A stretch of 64,000 bases of DNA from Theristus sp. LFF4_11. Taxonomy: Eukaryota > Nematoda > Chromadorea > Monhysterida > Xyalidae. Every line of letters starts with the position of its first letter. Position 1 is the first letter of the stretch. The notes below the pieces were generated by a model. The model worked only from the letters and a program-made list of their open reading frames with translations. It was not told the origin of the DNA and ran no database searches. Of the stretch, positions 9,901 through 21,194 are shown piece after piece. The DNA lies in the NCBI GenBank assembly GCA_030248135.1, contig JASANC010002545.1:1-64000 (forward strand), read 5' to 3'. A program made the position numbers and the translations under genes.

Positions 9901-10839
9901 TTTGGGGGGGGGGTTTATTTGGAAACCATTTTTAGGGGTGGGCAAAATGGCACAAATACCTTCCATGGCAGGAAGGAAGTCGCAGAAACTTCTACTCTAC
10001 ATAGAAATTTCCTTTTACAACAGCCTTTTGTAATGAAATTACCATTAACTCATCCATTTGGGGCCTTTGGTAGCACAATTTCATCATTTTCACTGCAACC
10101 AGCCACTGAATTCACTGTTTATGTGTATGTTTTTCTTGGTATGTGTTTCAAACAGGTTTCCAATAATCCCCCATGGGGGATTATTTTTGGGGGGGATTAT
10201 TTGGAAACTTGTCGAGGGGGTGGGGGTTTATTTTTGGGGGGGGGTTAATTTTGGGGGGGGTTTAATAGAGGTAATACGGTATGCGTAAAAACGATGTTAT
10301 ACGTCAGTTTTTGCTTTGTGGGCTGCGGACTGACACCGCGAGTACCGTTGTGCCTAAAACAGCGTTGATATTTTTGGTTGAAAGCACTGAACTCATTTGT
10401 GCAAACGCCGAAAGTGTAAATATTTATTTGTCAATGAAAATGCGCGTGTTTTCCGTGCAGCGATGCGCGTGCAGCTCAGTCTCAGCGCCTACCAGCACAT
10501 CACCAACAATCACGCGCAGTTCATCTGCCGAGAGCGTGGCGAAATCGAAGTCAAGGTGCAAAAGAGCAAAGCAACTTGAGGGGACAAAACGTTTTCTCTT
10601 GGCTGCACTTCAAATTTATTTTTGCCCAGATGTGGCGCAAGATTAAAGACCGGTTTTTTCCGGGCCATCCCTGCCCAAGATGTGTTCCTTGTTTCTGCCA
10701 GGGCATGGGCGCAATGCGCACGTTCTGGCTAATGGCCAACCGGGAGCATCCCTACACCGTTGACTTCAGCGAGGCAGACCGGCGGGCGGAGTCATTCAAA
10801 TACAACAAGGCACGCAGCATTGACATCGTCGATGTGTGA
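3914..10839 (+). CDS. NIT-domain receptor guanylyl cyclase, complete, 14 exons, 637 aa, atypical active site
   Basis: Exons: 3914-4099, 4357-4547, 5065-5253, 5559-5686, 6741-7003, 7528-7656, 7852-7938, 8038-8110, 8294-8391, 8529-8597, 8935-9109, 9584-9676, 10461-10555, 10702-10839 (1914 nt, TGA). Order: about 62 cytosolic residues, membrane helix (LIVLVPLCVICGLAALTL), a roughly 220-residue outer helical region of the NIT (nitrate/nitrite-sensing) type with EALEHEQVYTCAYLAEKYI and LGALSAWLLASEHIG, second helix (VRLVLVVVVAVCICVL), a short linker with LLSQMLPRAVIEQL, then a class III cyclase. Seen: TDIVGFT and LETLGDA (both metal Asp), Glu of ETLGD and Cys of PKYCVFG (guanine selection). The usual V-N-T-A-S-R-M-E-S reads G-D-I-A-A-L-M-E-S, so the Asn and Arg are replaced. 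NIT-type cyclases are known in marine invertebrates, where they take part in nitric oxide signalling. The donors after 9109 and 9676 are the weakest splice calls. Confidence 0.88.
4544..4802 (+). repeat. Tandem repeat, 22-bp unit AATAGTAAGCGAAACRCAGCTC
   Basis: About ten imperfect head-to-tail copies of AATAGTAAGCGAAACACAGC lie in cyclase intron 2. The first copy overlaps the splice donor: the exon ends ...GAGAAATA and the donor is the GTAAGC of the first unit, so every unit carries a donor-like TAGTAAGC. Confidence 0.9.
5687..6384. other. 5' part of cyclase intron 4
   Basis: Holds a degenerate copy of fold-back family A at about 6200-6325. Otherwise AT-rich intronic sequence with no recognisable coding exon. 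Confidence 0.5.
6385..6665. mobile_element. TA-flanked MITE (TIR TACRGTATGGCCGA), uninterrupted copy
   Basis: 281-bp reverse-orientation relative of the element at 1384-2910. Its ends are TACAGTATGGCCGAATAAA and TTTAAACGGCCATTCCGTA. It lacks the 1250-bp insert and so shows the unoccupied hAT target (reverse strand TTGTACACACGATTG). Lies in cyclase intron 4. Confidence 0.8.
7254..7517. mobile_element. MITE with TIR CCGTAAAATCTTGCATATAA
   Basis: Starts TACCGTAAAATCTTGCATATAAGGT at 7252 and ends with the near-perfect mirror ACCTTATATGCAAGACTTTACGGTA at 7519. The interior has mirrored CTCCCACTTGTAAG and CTCCCACTTATAAG blocks. TA on both tips. The right end is about 8 bp from the acceptor of the exon at 7528, so ATTTTCAG directly follows the element. 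Confidence 0.8.
8859..8918. repeat. Palindromic MITE family C, short copy (60 bp)
   Basis: AAGGGGCATTCATGAAGTA...TACTGCTACATGAATGCCGCTT. Related to 24455-24556, 36182-36276 and 37551-37641; the central loop is shortened here. It ends 17 bp before the exon start at 8935. Confidence 0.75.
9815..10279. mobile_element. G-tract-rich TA-flanked inverted-repeat element, copy 1
   Basis: Terminal repeats CCGTATTACCTCT and AGAGGTAATACGG, flanked by TA (9813-9814 and 10280-10281). Subterminal AATAAACCCCCATGGGGGTTTATT is itself a palindrome, followed by long G runs (up to 10 G), a unique core of about 190 bp beginning CCATGGCAGGAAGGAAGTCG, and a second CCCCCATGGGGG palindrome near the right end. Lies in the penultimate-but-one cyclase intron. 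Copies at 45282-45706 and, degenerate, about 39765-40138. Confidence 0.85.
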
Positions 10840-11870
10840 TCGCGAATGTGATTGGCAGTTACAACACATACACTAAAATCTCGAGCTCAGTGTCTTGTCC
10901 TGTCCCGCCGCATGTCCCTAATATGCTAAAAATAATGCTGAAATCGATTGGAAAATATCACTAGAACAACCACCGGTTAGTTATCGGCACTCTGTGCAGC
11001 TTTTTTTGGGACAAAACAGGACGCGGGGCACGGACACGACGCTTGATAGGGTTGAAATATTTTTTCTTCGCCTGAATACCATTCAGATTAGACAGGGTGG
11101 TAGACAGGTAAGTAGTGTACACAGTGATATAACACTTTTGATCACCTGCTCATCAACCATTTGAGCATTTTTTCTTGAAATTTTAAAACTAGTTATTTGT
11201 CCATACCGAGCCTAAAACTCGAAGACTCGAAGTTTCAAATGCGTCAAAATTGCTGTCACTATTTATGGACAACCCTGTATATATCATAGGCTAAGAGAAC
11301 GAAAAATGAAGTTTAGCAGTCAGAATGTGTTTAAAAAAAACTTTTTTAACTCGATTTATTCTCGTTGATCTTTTAACTGAAAACTAGGTGTAAAATCTAC
11401 GGTCGATATTTTGTGCATGCTGTCTGCTGCGGTCGGCGCTTTGTGCAAAAATTGAACCGCTTTTGTGTTGCAGTTTCCAGAGAGGATCCAGCACTGCATT
11501 AGTACGATATCTCAAAGTTAAAAACAACTCTAATCACATATGTTTTGAACTTAATTAACGTTTGCTTTTTGTGAACGTACATGGATTGCATGTGATTTTA
11601 TGAAAAAACGTTCCAAACAACAATGCATTTGCCGTTTAGCCACATATCGGCGTGTTTTGCTGAGAATTTGAACATGTGCATTTCATATGAATTTTTTTTT
11701 AAATCAACAAAGATGCATTTGAATAAAACTGTCCGAACGTCCCGGAAATAAAAGCAGCTGCATACAAAAGGCGACGTTCACTTTGCTACTTACTTCACTA
11801 CTGATGAGCTACTTTTAGTTCCGGGACACTACTGATGAGCGCCATAGTCCATTTGAGCGTGCGTGCTGTA
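10840..11870. other. Convergent spacer between cyclase (+) and membrane protein gene (-)
   Basis: No coding potential recognised. Plus-strand AATAAA motifs occur near 11723 and 11747, and a minus-strand equivalent (TTTATT) near 11355, consistent with overlapping 3' ends, but none can be assigned firmly. Confidence 0.4.
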
Positions 11871-12902
11871 TCACATGTCGCCGAATATGTTGTCCATGTT
11901 CGTGACACTGGTGTCGTCTTCGTCACCATTGTCATCATCATTGTTTCGCTCCTTTCTTTCATCCAGCTGTTGTTGCATCGTCGAACGTCTACTGAACTTC
12001 CTCGCCGCGGGCGCATGCTGTCCGCCATTACTATTATTCTGCACCTGTAGCACTCTGTTGGACTCATTCGCGTTCGCACTGTCGCGCCGCGGTTTTCGGA
12101 ACTGCGGCGACGCCAGCGACGCCTTGCGCGACATCGCCGGCATGCTGCCCGCCGACGGCACGCCGTTGTCCAGGTTCAGTGGTCGGTTCGGCCTGTTCTT
12201 GTCGCCTGTCGTCGTCTCATCGTGCTGCACGCTTTGCCCAAGTTCATAGCCAATCGACGGCCGCTGCTGTTTCAGCGCACTGCGCAGTTCACGCGGCGTC
12301 TGCATGCCCTCCGAGTTGGCGTCATCCGCGTCCAGTTGGCAGCTGAGATCGCCGCCGGACTCGTCACGGCCAGCGGCATGGCGACCGACTGGCGTCAAAC
12401 GGAGCCACTGCGTGCGACGGTAGAGGATGACGCTGAAAAGGGCAAGTTGAATATGGGTGGCAATTGACAATTGACGTCATCGTAGACTGCTTGGTAGCGC
12501 GTTGGACTCGTCGTCTGTGCGTTGGGGAGATCGAGCTCCGCCGAGCGGTGTATGGGCACTTTATGACAGACGAAAAATCGATGGGCGCTCCACTCGATCG
12601 CGTTCTGTACGCTTTTCTGGGTAAAAAGCGCCTAAAATCCCCAACAACAACAACGAAAACTCCATATCCAATGAAAATATTCAAAACGAAGACGTCAAAA
12701 AACCGCCAACTGACAACGCAACGACGGCGATGGTGACGAGGGCGACGTGCGCCACGACGAGAGCAAGCAGAATGCTCCTGATGTCCTCGACGTACTCGCG
12801 GGTGACGTGGAAGTGCTCCAGGAACTCTCTGATTACGGTCGGGTACCACATCAGGTCGTCCGGGTCCATGATTCCGAGCGGCCAAAGCTCCGAATAATGA
12901 GC
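11871..12902 (-). CDS. Membrane protein of unknown family, 3' exons
   Basis: Two minus-strand exons join in phase 2: 12902-12715 and 12432-11871 (stop TGA at 11873-11871). The first encodes a soluble stretch with WPLGIMDPDDLMWYP and FLEHFHVTREYVEDIRS, then a membrane helix (LLALVVAHVALVTIAVVA). The second starts VILYRRTQW and continues as a roughly 180-residue Ser/Gln/Asn-rich tail ending in a DDDNGDEDD acidic run and NIFGDM. Positively charged residues after the helix (YRR) suggest that the tail is cytosolic. A further upstream exon ending at about 13158 (donor GTAATG) would join in phase 0, but its start is unclear, and the N-terminus is unresolved. I do not recognise the family. The intron 12433-12714 carries a SINE. 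Confidence 0.6.
12483..12660 (+). repeat. tRNA-derived SINE, copy 2
   Basis: Head with TTGGTAGCGCGTTGGACTCG, B-box-like GGAGATCGAGCTCCGCCGAG, body GTTCTGTACGCTTTTCTGGG, tail CAACAACAACAACG. Inserted in the minus-strand gene's intron, antisense to that gene. Confidence 0.8.
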
Positions 12903-15900
12903 CTGGTGGTACGTTTGCTGGCAATAATGGCGCTCAGTAAAGCATGACAGTCGTTTGCTCGGTTGTTTTCTTGCTGCATCACCATATGATGTTTGTTTTT
13001 GATGAAACGAATTTCAGAAAAAAATCAATTTTTTTCATACAATTTTTAAGCAACTGTCAAATTTTGAACAACCACATTTGAACGAACGCATGCATCTCTG
13101 ATAATAACAAATCTCGCATAATAAAATGACAATACAAACGTAGTTTAAAAACATTACCGGACGTGTGGTGCCATCTTGAATGACGACGTCTTGAGAATGA
13201 ATAAGACCAAGAATGAAACAAACTTAATTGAGATAGGCCTCTAAATTACGGGGAATAATGCAAGGCAAAGGAAAACAACAATTTTGAAAACAGTGCTCAA
13301 CCTGTTTGCAGTTTTGCATAAAAGCAGAAAATACAGTTTTGCTGCAAGAAACTTTTGATATGGCTACAATGCAATTGGCAACTGACTACTGACGTGAAGC
13401 CAGATTTACTATCTGATATTACCTTTTCAACCAACAAACAACAAGAAAATAATAAGTCCGGCTGAGGAAGTACCCTATTCTGCCACCCTGTAATCACACT
13501 GTTGTTACACGTAAAATACGCACATCACACATACATTGCAAAATACTTCGTGCGACGCAAAATGTTACCGTTGTTTTTTTTAGATTCTTACATCCATGAA
13601 AATTGCCAGCCGAACCGCGAATTGTCTTTGTAAATGAAAAACGTGCACTTGTCTTACACCCAGTCAAAGGGCAAAAAAGGCAAAATTACGACTGCCTAGT
13701 CAGAAGCTCTCATATTTTAATCCTGTTTTTGTTGACGGTTTTTCTTTTGCAACGTTTTGCAATAGTGCAATCAGGAAAACAATTTTTAAATGGAAACATG
13801 GACTGTACACTAGTAGATAAGCTGACTGAAAGTAGCCTTGAAGTTGATAATATTCAGCTTTTGGTTTTATTAGTCATGCACCGTCATTGGTCATGCCGAT
13901 GATGAACCGCACGCAAAATGAGACTTGAGACACAGCAGCAGCGGCAAGACTCACATTTATTGGGACGAAAGAATGAGGCAAAAGTTAGTGTGTCGCTTTG
14001 TGGTGTGCTTCATCTTACCTCTGTATCTGACCACATATAAGCTGAAAACAATCTTCCTCCTTCTGCTCTGTCGGTTGCCTTCTAGACGCTGCAGCGAAAA
14101 CCGCAATAAAAACAAAGCAAAGTGAAAAACGATAAAAATGAAAATTCACTTTTTAGCCGTTTTTGACTGGAATTGAATGACCGAAATCAGGGCGCTGCCG
14201 GTGCGTGAGAGCCGCGTGTAGAATGAGAAGTTTTACGATTTCACAAATAAATGGCACCCAATGTGCACGACATTTGTGCCCGCAAATGCACCGTTTTGCT
14301 CTGGCCGGTCACAAAAACTGTGTGCGACTTTTGCGAAACAAAGTTATCTAGATATCAATACAAATCTAACTGACTGGTTCGGCTCGTTTGCTGCAACACA
14401 CACGCAGCTGATACAGCCAATCAGCACACATGCAGACTGTGTTCATGTGAGCATTTTGAAAGTTGCTGCAAAAATTGCAAAAAATGTTGCTGCACCAAAA
14501 AATATTAAAACGAACCAAAAAAACATCCATGCAGCGCTGGTAACGCAAGCGACTGACACGAAAGAGAAAGTCGCTGAACAAGAAAAAACCATTCAAAATT
14601 CAATTTACGCAATTTTTTCGGCTGGAGAGGGCAATATACAGACCTTGGATGAAGAGCGTGAGCTGTGAAATGAAGCAGGCCTGTAAAAGGATAAGAATGT
14701 TACTGAATTATATTAAATATTTGTACCACAAGAGAGAGCAGCGATACTGGTCCCCGTTTCTGCACCTAAAAGCAGCATGGTGATTCGGTGTGCCATGTTG
14801 GTCTGACCAATCACTGCGAATGGTTCAAATCTGCTACCAATCAGCGGCTTTCATATCAAGAGCACTAGTCGCTGAATTTATTCGTTCATGGAATCGTTAA
14901 AATATGTTTATTGAAAATTGAACTTCTAGACTGTTAGAAATGCCTGCTAGATATTTTAACGGATTCGAAGGCTTCCGGAAGTTCACATTGAAATGGGCAA
15001 TTTTTGAGCATGTGAAGCGCATGTTGGTATATGATGTTGAATGCAACAAATGATGTTGGCTTGGCAGTTCAAACTGCGATTCAGTAGTCTCATCACTGTG
15101 GCTTTTGTGTACGTTCACTGCATGCACAATTGTAATTTGACATTGTCGCTTTTGTGGGGTTTTGTTTAGCTCTGAACTCACCGATTGGCGCTTTCTGATT
15201 CGGATACAAGAAAGCGAAATGACGAAATTTCTAACTTTGCTGTTGCTTTTTGGTTCATGTCAAAAAAATAATACAAAAGTGGTAGTCACAAATATTTTTT
15301 AATAGAAATACATATACTGCTTATCAAAAAGTTGAGGTCAAGGTAAAGTAAAAATTTTATCACTCATTCGCTTATAAAGCGACCGCAGTAACTTGTTGAT
15401 AAAATGCATATTTTCCAACAGAACTTCTAAAGCTCAATAAACGAACTTTCGAAAACTTTTTGACATGACAAAGGTGTAAGAGTTAAGAGGTTCTCTTTAT
15501 TTCCAGGCTTTACCTTTTTCGAACCTCTTGCCCATCAATCTGCTTTCTGACACAAAAGCGTTTCACAAATGTTTACTTTTTGCGGTTGCGAAATGAAATG
15601 AGTTTTTGTGTTCCTGCCATGTGTCGGCAAAATGATGAATTGAAGCACAGTTTAGTCTGTGGAAATTCCGTTTTCCACTCAAGGCGTATAATACTGGAAT
15701 GTAATTTCTTGCTTGAAAAATCACCACGTTATCAATCCTGTTTTGTAATTTTTCCCGAGCACACAAGAGTAATTGAAACAACACAAAGCATCAACACAAG
15801 TCCGTTTTATCAGTCAAAACGGTGGTCAACGATAACAGGAGTGATGTGTGGCGGTGTTGATAACAAAAACGGCATAAGTTTTGCAACCAATAATAACAGA

Positions 15901-16209
15901 ACAAAAATAAATGATGACCATGTCATGAACAAGTGTACTGACACGGGCACGCAAAAAATAATGCACAAGTAGTTGCATGTGTTCGTGCACTTATTGGTGC
16001 AGATGCACTTCATGACATCGATTCACTTCAATTTTCACAAGGAAAACAAAACTGCTTTGCTTATCAAAAATTAAGTGCACGGATTTGTGCAGGTGAAGCG
16101 ACAGATGTGCACCTACACGATCAAGTGCACTAACATGTGCATCTACATGTGCATTGTTTTTTTGCGGTGGACAGTAAGTTTTTTTAAATGTAAACAGGGG
16201 GTTCTCAAA
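12903..16209. other. Region between the minus-strand membrane protein exons and the SLC51A-like gene
   Basis: Probably holds the 5' exons of the minus-strand membrane protein (one candidate ends at 13158) and the shared upstream region of two divergent genes. Several open frames here (13603-13902, 14261-14668, 15580-15972) have no family features and AT-rich composition unlike the confirmed exons, so they are not called. Confidence 0.35.
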
Positions 16210-19200
16210 ATGAACACGGCTACGCTGCAATTGAAGCAGCAAATCAACGATCTCATCTGCCACAATCCGTTTCCGCCCGCCTCACTTTACTATCAAGGTC
16301 TGTCAACGCCCGCAAGTGGTTTCCTACGATCATTCAGCCGCCATATGGTGAACAATGGCGCAAATTTATGTGTAATGCGTGCTCACCAAATGGCGACAGA
16401 TTCACCACGGTTCCACGACACCGCAATGGAGGCAAGGTACACGCTCAAAAATACCAAATTCCATGCAAAATCCATTCGAATTTTTTTCCTGACAAAATCC
16501 ATTCCAAATTTCAGAAATTGCAAAAATTTCAACCGGAGGAGCCCCACGCAAATTTTGGCAAGGACTTTGGCATAGAAGTCCGCATGGAGTTTGGCACTTT
16601 TTGAGCGTGTAGTAGAAGATTGACAGGCACTTTTTGAGAACAAAGAAAGCGAGTGTTCGCAGGCGTCGACGGTGTGACGTTGTCGTTCACCGTGATCGCC
16701 GCTTTGTGCACCTCTGTCACAGTGATTCTGTACATGATGCACTGCTACACCATTGAAACGCGCGTGCGCAGTCACTACAGGGTTGCGTTGATGTCGAAAC
16801 TCGCTGGCATATTTCCAGTATGGAATTTTTATTTTATGAAAGTTTTTTCAGTATCCAATCCATTAAAGGTGGAAAATTGTAAAATTCTATGAAAATCTGA
16901 AGAACTGCAAAATGCTCTGCAGGCTAACAAAATTGATGTTTTGAAGTTTTTTGGGTTAGCCAACCGGACATGATTTCTGGTTCATTCTTCTTTAATTGCA
17001 AAAGCTCCCGTTGGCTCTGTATTCTGCCAAAAAAGTGACAGGTCAGGTTTAAAGAAATATATTGTAAGAACATGCTCAAATGTCTGCACGTGCATGCAAG
17101 TTTGATTTTCATTTTCATCCAGCTTCATCATTTCACAATACTCGTGCGACTGTGTGTGGTACCAAGGTGCGCCAGCCCTCGAACTGGTGCGCAAACCGTC
17201 AGGCATATTTTAGGAATTTGCACACCGGTTAAAAAGCTTGATGTAAAAACCGTCAAAATGGTGCACACTGCACAGCCGTCAAAATGGTGCAACGTTGTCA
17301 ATGACGATGCACATCCATTCGAAACAACGGACAATCTTTTTGCAGGCGACAGCAATCTGTGCATTCATTGGCGTCATCATCCCAGCAACGCTGCATTTGA
17401 TGAGAATCTTCATTCCAGTGTTTGCTTCTCAATTTTGTTGTTGATTATTTGTTTATTTGATCATTTGATTTCTGATTAATTGAAAGTGGCAGAAGACCAG
17501 AAATGCGAGCGTTGCATGTTGCAGTTTTCTGGCGCAATGCCTCGTCTCGTTCATGGCGCTTGTCCGCGAGCTGTTCAACGGCAGGAGGAAGATGTCGGCA
17601 AGACTGCGAGCGGAGGGCGTCCGACTGAGACTGGCGCGGGCGCCTTGCTGTTGCCTCAACTGCTGTGTGCCACCGATTGTGCCCACTGTGTGCGTTGCAT
17701 TGAGGCATTCGCTGCTGATAGATTCATTGGCTGCAGTTGCTACACAGAAACGTTCATTGGTGCTGGATTGGCCCTTGCAAATGAAACTTAATGAACGTGC
17801 ATGATTTCAATGAACCTCTGATTATGACCGTGGGAACCTATCAAAAGCAATAAAGCTTGCCACTTTCTTGCACTGAACAGAGTGTTGTTTCTCTCAGAGA
17901 GTCAGAGCACCCGAGCAAAATTCCATGAGCTATCTAGATACCATGATCACTTCATTGTGCTGTTGCAGTGAAAACATTCGCCTGATCGAGTTTCTGGTGC
18001 TGCAAACGGCGTGGCTACAGTCGCTGCTCGCATTTGTTGTGTTCATTCTGTTTGCGAATGGCAGCGACATTGAAACGTTCGGTGTCGCCATTGAAATCGT
18101 GAAACTCATCTCAACAGTTGTTGCGACACTTGCGTGCTTTGTGCTCGCGCAATGCACGGATCAAGTGAGGGGAATTCGATGAAATAAAGCGGTTGTTGAT
18201 TGGTTCGCTTTGGAATGAAATCAAGCGCTTACGCAATCGTTGGTTGGGTGCTCACTGAATTTATTCTGAGCATTTTTTTACGACAAGCTGGTTGGTCCTG
18301 ATGGCTACATTTAATGTAGCTGATTCATTGAAAAAGAATTGTCTGACCGAAATGACTTCAAAACGAAATTTGACAATTTCACGCACAGTAGTTTAGCTGA
18401 CTTTGGTTTACAAACTCCAAGTGCGGTCAGCCAAGTTGATAATGCTTGGTAACTGGCAAACGCATTCTTGAAGCGCATGACACGTCATTCTGGTTCGACA
18501 CATTTGAAAAACATAGTTGATGGAAAAATGTCTACAGACGCCTCTAACCACCGCTGTACCTGTTGATTAGACCATCGCTCACAAGTACCGCATGACGCGC
18601 ATCCTTGTGTTCGTCAAGCTGATACTGCTGATCATCAACGTTCAGGGCGCAGTGCTTGGCCTCTTTGGTGCGTATGGCGTCATTGGCAACATCTCAATAC
18701 TTTCGTCTGCTAACACGGCTCAGTGTGAGTGGGTGAGGGGGGACGGTCATACTGAAACAAACGCACTTCAAATCGAAACAACGGCAGTTTTTATGGCCTG
18801 TGGTGCTGTAGAATAAAGTTTTGAAGAGTTTTTTAGTGAGCTTCAAAAACTCAGAATACGTTTCGTTTTAGTGTGCAACGATTTGGCGCTGCCGGTGTTT
18901 GAACATACGCATGTATGCGAGCACACTTTTGCACACCAATACGCCTAACTTGTTGACTGTTATGCGTGTTTAAAGCAATGGAACTTGGCAGCATAAATGT
19001 TAATTTTCTGAATGGCTTTGCGGTTGTTGACAATTTTCAGTGAAGGTTAGGCAATCAGAGACGTGCTCAGTAAGATCGTGTTGGGACCCAAAACAAATAT
19101 CACCGTAATACATAAAGTAAAAATTTGAATTCTCGATAAGATAACCTACCAAGTTCCGCTGCTAAAACGAGCAGAACAGACAACGTCAGGCGGGGGTGTA

Positions 19201-19405
19201 CAAGCGTATGTCCGTACAAGCGTGTGTTCTGACACCGGCCGAAATGGTGCTGCTGTCCGGGTTGGCCACGTGGCAACTGCGACCGGAGAATTGCGCCTTG
19301 TTCGATGTGAGCAACGACGCGAACAACCCGGTTGCACCAAGGGACACTTACGGCAGCATGGAAAGTGTCGCGGAAGATGGGGAGGCATCATTGGCACAAC
19401 AGTGA
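16210..19405 (+). CDS. Organic solute transporter alpha-type protein (SLC51A / OST-alpha family), complete, 7 exons, 339 aa
   Basis: Exons: 16210-16297, 16663-16781, 17346-17419, 17525-17689, 17969-18164, 18571-18732, 19190-19405 (1020 nt, TGA). The family makes seven-helix membrane proteins that move bile acids, sterols and other organic anions, usually with a small beta subunit; no beta gene is seen here. Visible: short outer N-terminus (NPFPPASLYYQG), helix 1 (LSFTVIAALCTSVTVILYM), helix ATAICAFIGVIIPATL, loop RELFNGRRKM, the family's Cys cluster PCCCLNCC after a basic stretch, helices LLAFVVFILFANG and VKLISTVVATLACFVLA, then HKYRMTRILVFVKLILLI. The C-terminal helix reads LTPAEMVLLSGLATWQL and the tail is polar (MESVAEDGE). 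Length equals the usual roughly 340 residues. The segment between exons 2 and 3 is about ten residues shorter than in vertebrate members; a missed micro-exon is possible. The start is the first ATG of exon 1. Confidence 0.85.
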
Positions 19406-21194
19406 TCACAATCGTGGTACTCCGTGATTGCCGAGTGGAACTGCACTGACATTGCCTCTCATTTACGCAGTTTTTGCATTGCTTTGTGTGTTTTGTCGTC
19501 GAATGAACCGATTTTTGATGGTGAAATTGGTGTCTCTGTTTCCGTGAACACACTGCGTCAAGCTAAGAAATATCTCGCAAAATTTAACGTGCCACACGCT
19601 AATTTTAGTGAGAAACCTTCCGAAATCGGTGAAAAATGTTAGTTGGTTGCAATATACTCGCAAAAAATGGCCAACAAGAAAAGGCGTGAAGATCGCAGAC
19701 TTAGTGGATGCTCACGGGTAGAAGCCAACTAATGACCATGGCATCTTCAAAGTACAGTCATAAAAAGACGCTCAGCATTGTATGCAACCCAAAAGCTTTT
19801 TTCAATGACACCATTGCATTTCTGGCTCTGCGACACTATTAGTTGCGTTATCTTCCGCAATAATAAACGCAAAATACAATTTTTCTAATCTGAATGTTGA
19901 AAAATTACGAGCTTGTACGTGCACCAGAAAAGCGTATTTACACACGCTCAACCAAGAAAGTTCTGAAAGTTCTTCTGTTTGGGATTTTCCTTGGTTTTTT
20001 TGTTTAATCTTTTGCGTTCTGATCATAAAACTGAAAAAAGCTTGCGCTAAAATTTATTGTGTGGCTTTGTTGTTCGTAGCGTATAATTTTAAACTTCTGC
20101 AGCGTGCAATTGCATCTTGAATAACCGTGGTTCCAATCTTCCAAACACAGCTGTGCAAGTTTGCAAAAAGTATGTTCAATGGCAAAAAGAGCGATGGAAC
20201 AAAGGGTCTATGCTGCCGGACTTTGAAAAAGAAAATAACACAAACTTCTTCTGAAATAAAATCTTTCTTTTGCAGAAGGACAGTGTTCCAAGATCATGAG
20301 ATTCGAATATTCAGCAGAAGTTTTGACGTGTTTTCTTCGTTTGTGTCTGTGTGTAAAAGTCAACGTTTCCGACGAGCTACGTAGCACAGACAGACACAGA
20401 TGGTGTACACCAATCAAAGCCATTCATTTCATTTTGCTTTCGCAGTTGTCTTGTTTTGAGAAACTTTGAAAACGTTTGCAGGAAAAATTCGATCATTTTG
20501 AGCAACAATACGATTGTTGTTGGCGTCTTGTCATAAATCTTCTTTTGCTGTCCTTGTTTGTGTTCATAAAGTTTTCAATTTTCACAGTCTTTCAAAGTTT
20601 TTGAAAAAAACGACGTTTGATTTGAAATTGACTCGTAAAATCTGTCAATATCAAAACTTGTAGCTGTCATTTGAACTCGCGACAACTCCAGTGAAGCGAT
20701 TTTTGGGGCGCGTTATAAAGCCATTAGCGGCGAAGTTCGCACATCTGTTTCGGTGTCTTCTGTTGGTGTGTTTGCTTGCAAGGCTTCGAAAAATACATAC
20801 GCCCAGTCAATCCATCATGCCCATATTTTTCAGTAATATGCCCATTTCACAAAAAACAAACAAACAAATGATACAAAGCCGCCCGTTTCGACCGGATGTG
20901 TGCGTAAGTTTTTTTCCCGTGAATATTTGAATGTTCCTTCCCTGAAAGTTTTCTGTGCGCCATTTCTGTCCAAGTGTATCCCTGTGGAACAATTGCTAAA
21001 AGTGTGTGAATATTCGCATGTAAGCGGAAATCAGCAAAATGGCAGCGTATTTCTTCGTCGGCCTGTCTGAGTTTGTTTGCAGACACTCAGCAGCGTCACA
21101 GTTGGTTGACCATCGAAAGCGATTGAACAAGAGAACATCGAAAATCGCCAGCAAAGTTCTGCCGGGATCGACGATCGAGCATCGACCAGTGAGC
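19406..21194. other. Spacer between SLC51A-like and PhzF-fold genes
   Basis: No gene supported. An open frame continues upstream of the chosen PhzF start (from 21039) and a good acceptor TTTGTTTGCAG lies just before 21083, so part of this stretch may be 5' exon or untranslated leader of that gene. Confidence 0.4.

Noticed and set aside
9457..10288. A 263-codon frame running through the cyclase exon and the G-rich element
   Set aside because: Only 9584-9676 matches the cyclase family; the rest translates the transposon (Gly-rich runs from G tracts).
11835..12249. Plus-strand open frames opposite the Ser/Gln-rich exon
   Set aside because: They are antisense shadows of the minus-strand exon 11871-12432, whose splice phases and stop are consistent.
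14261..14668. 135-codon plus-strand frame
   Set aside because: AT-rich, Lys/Asn-rich translation without motif, lying where upstream exons of the minus-strand gene are expected.
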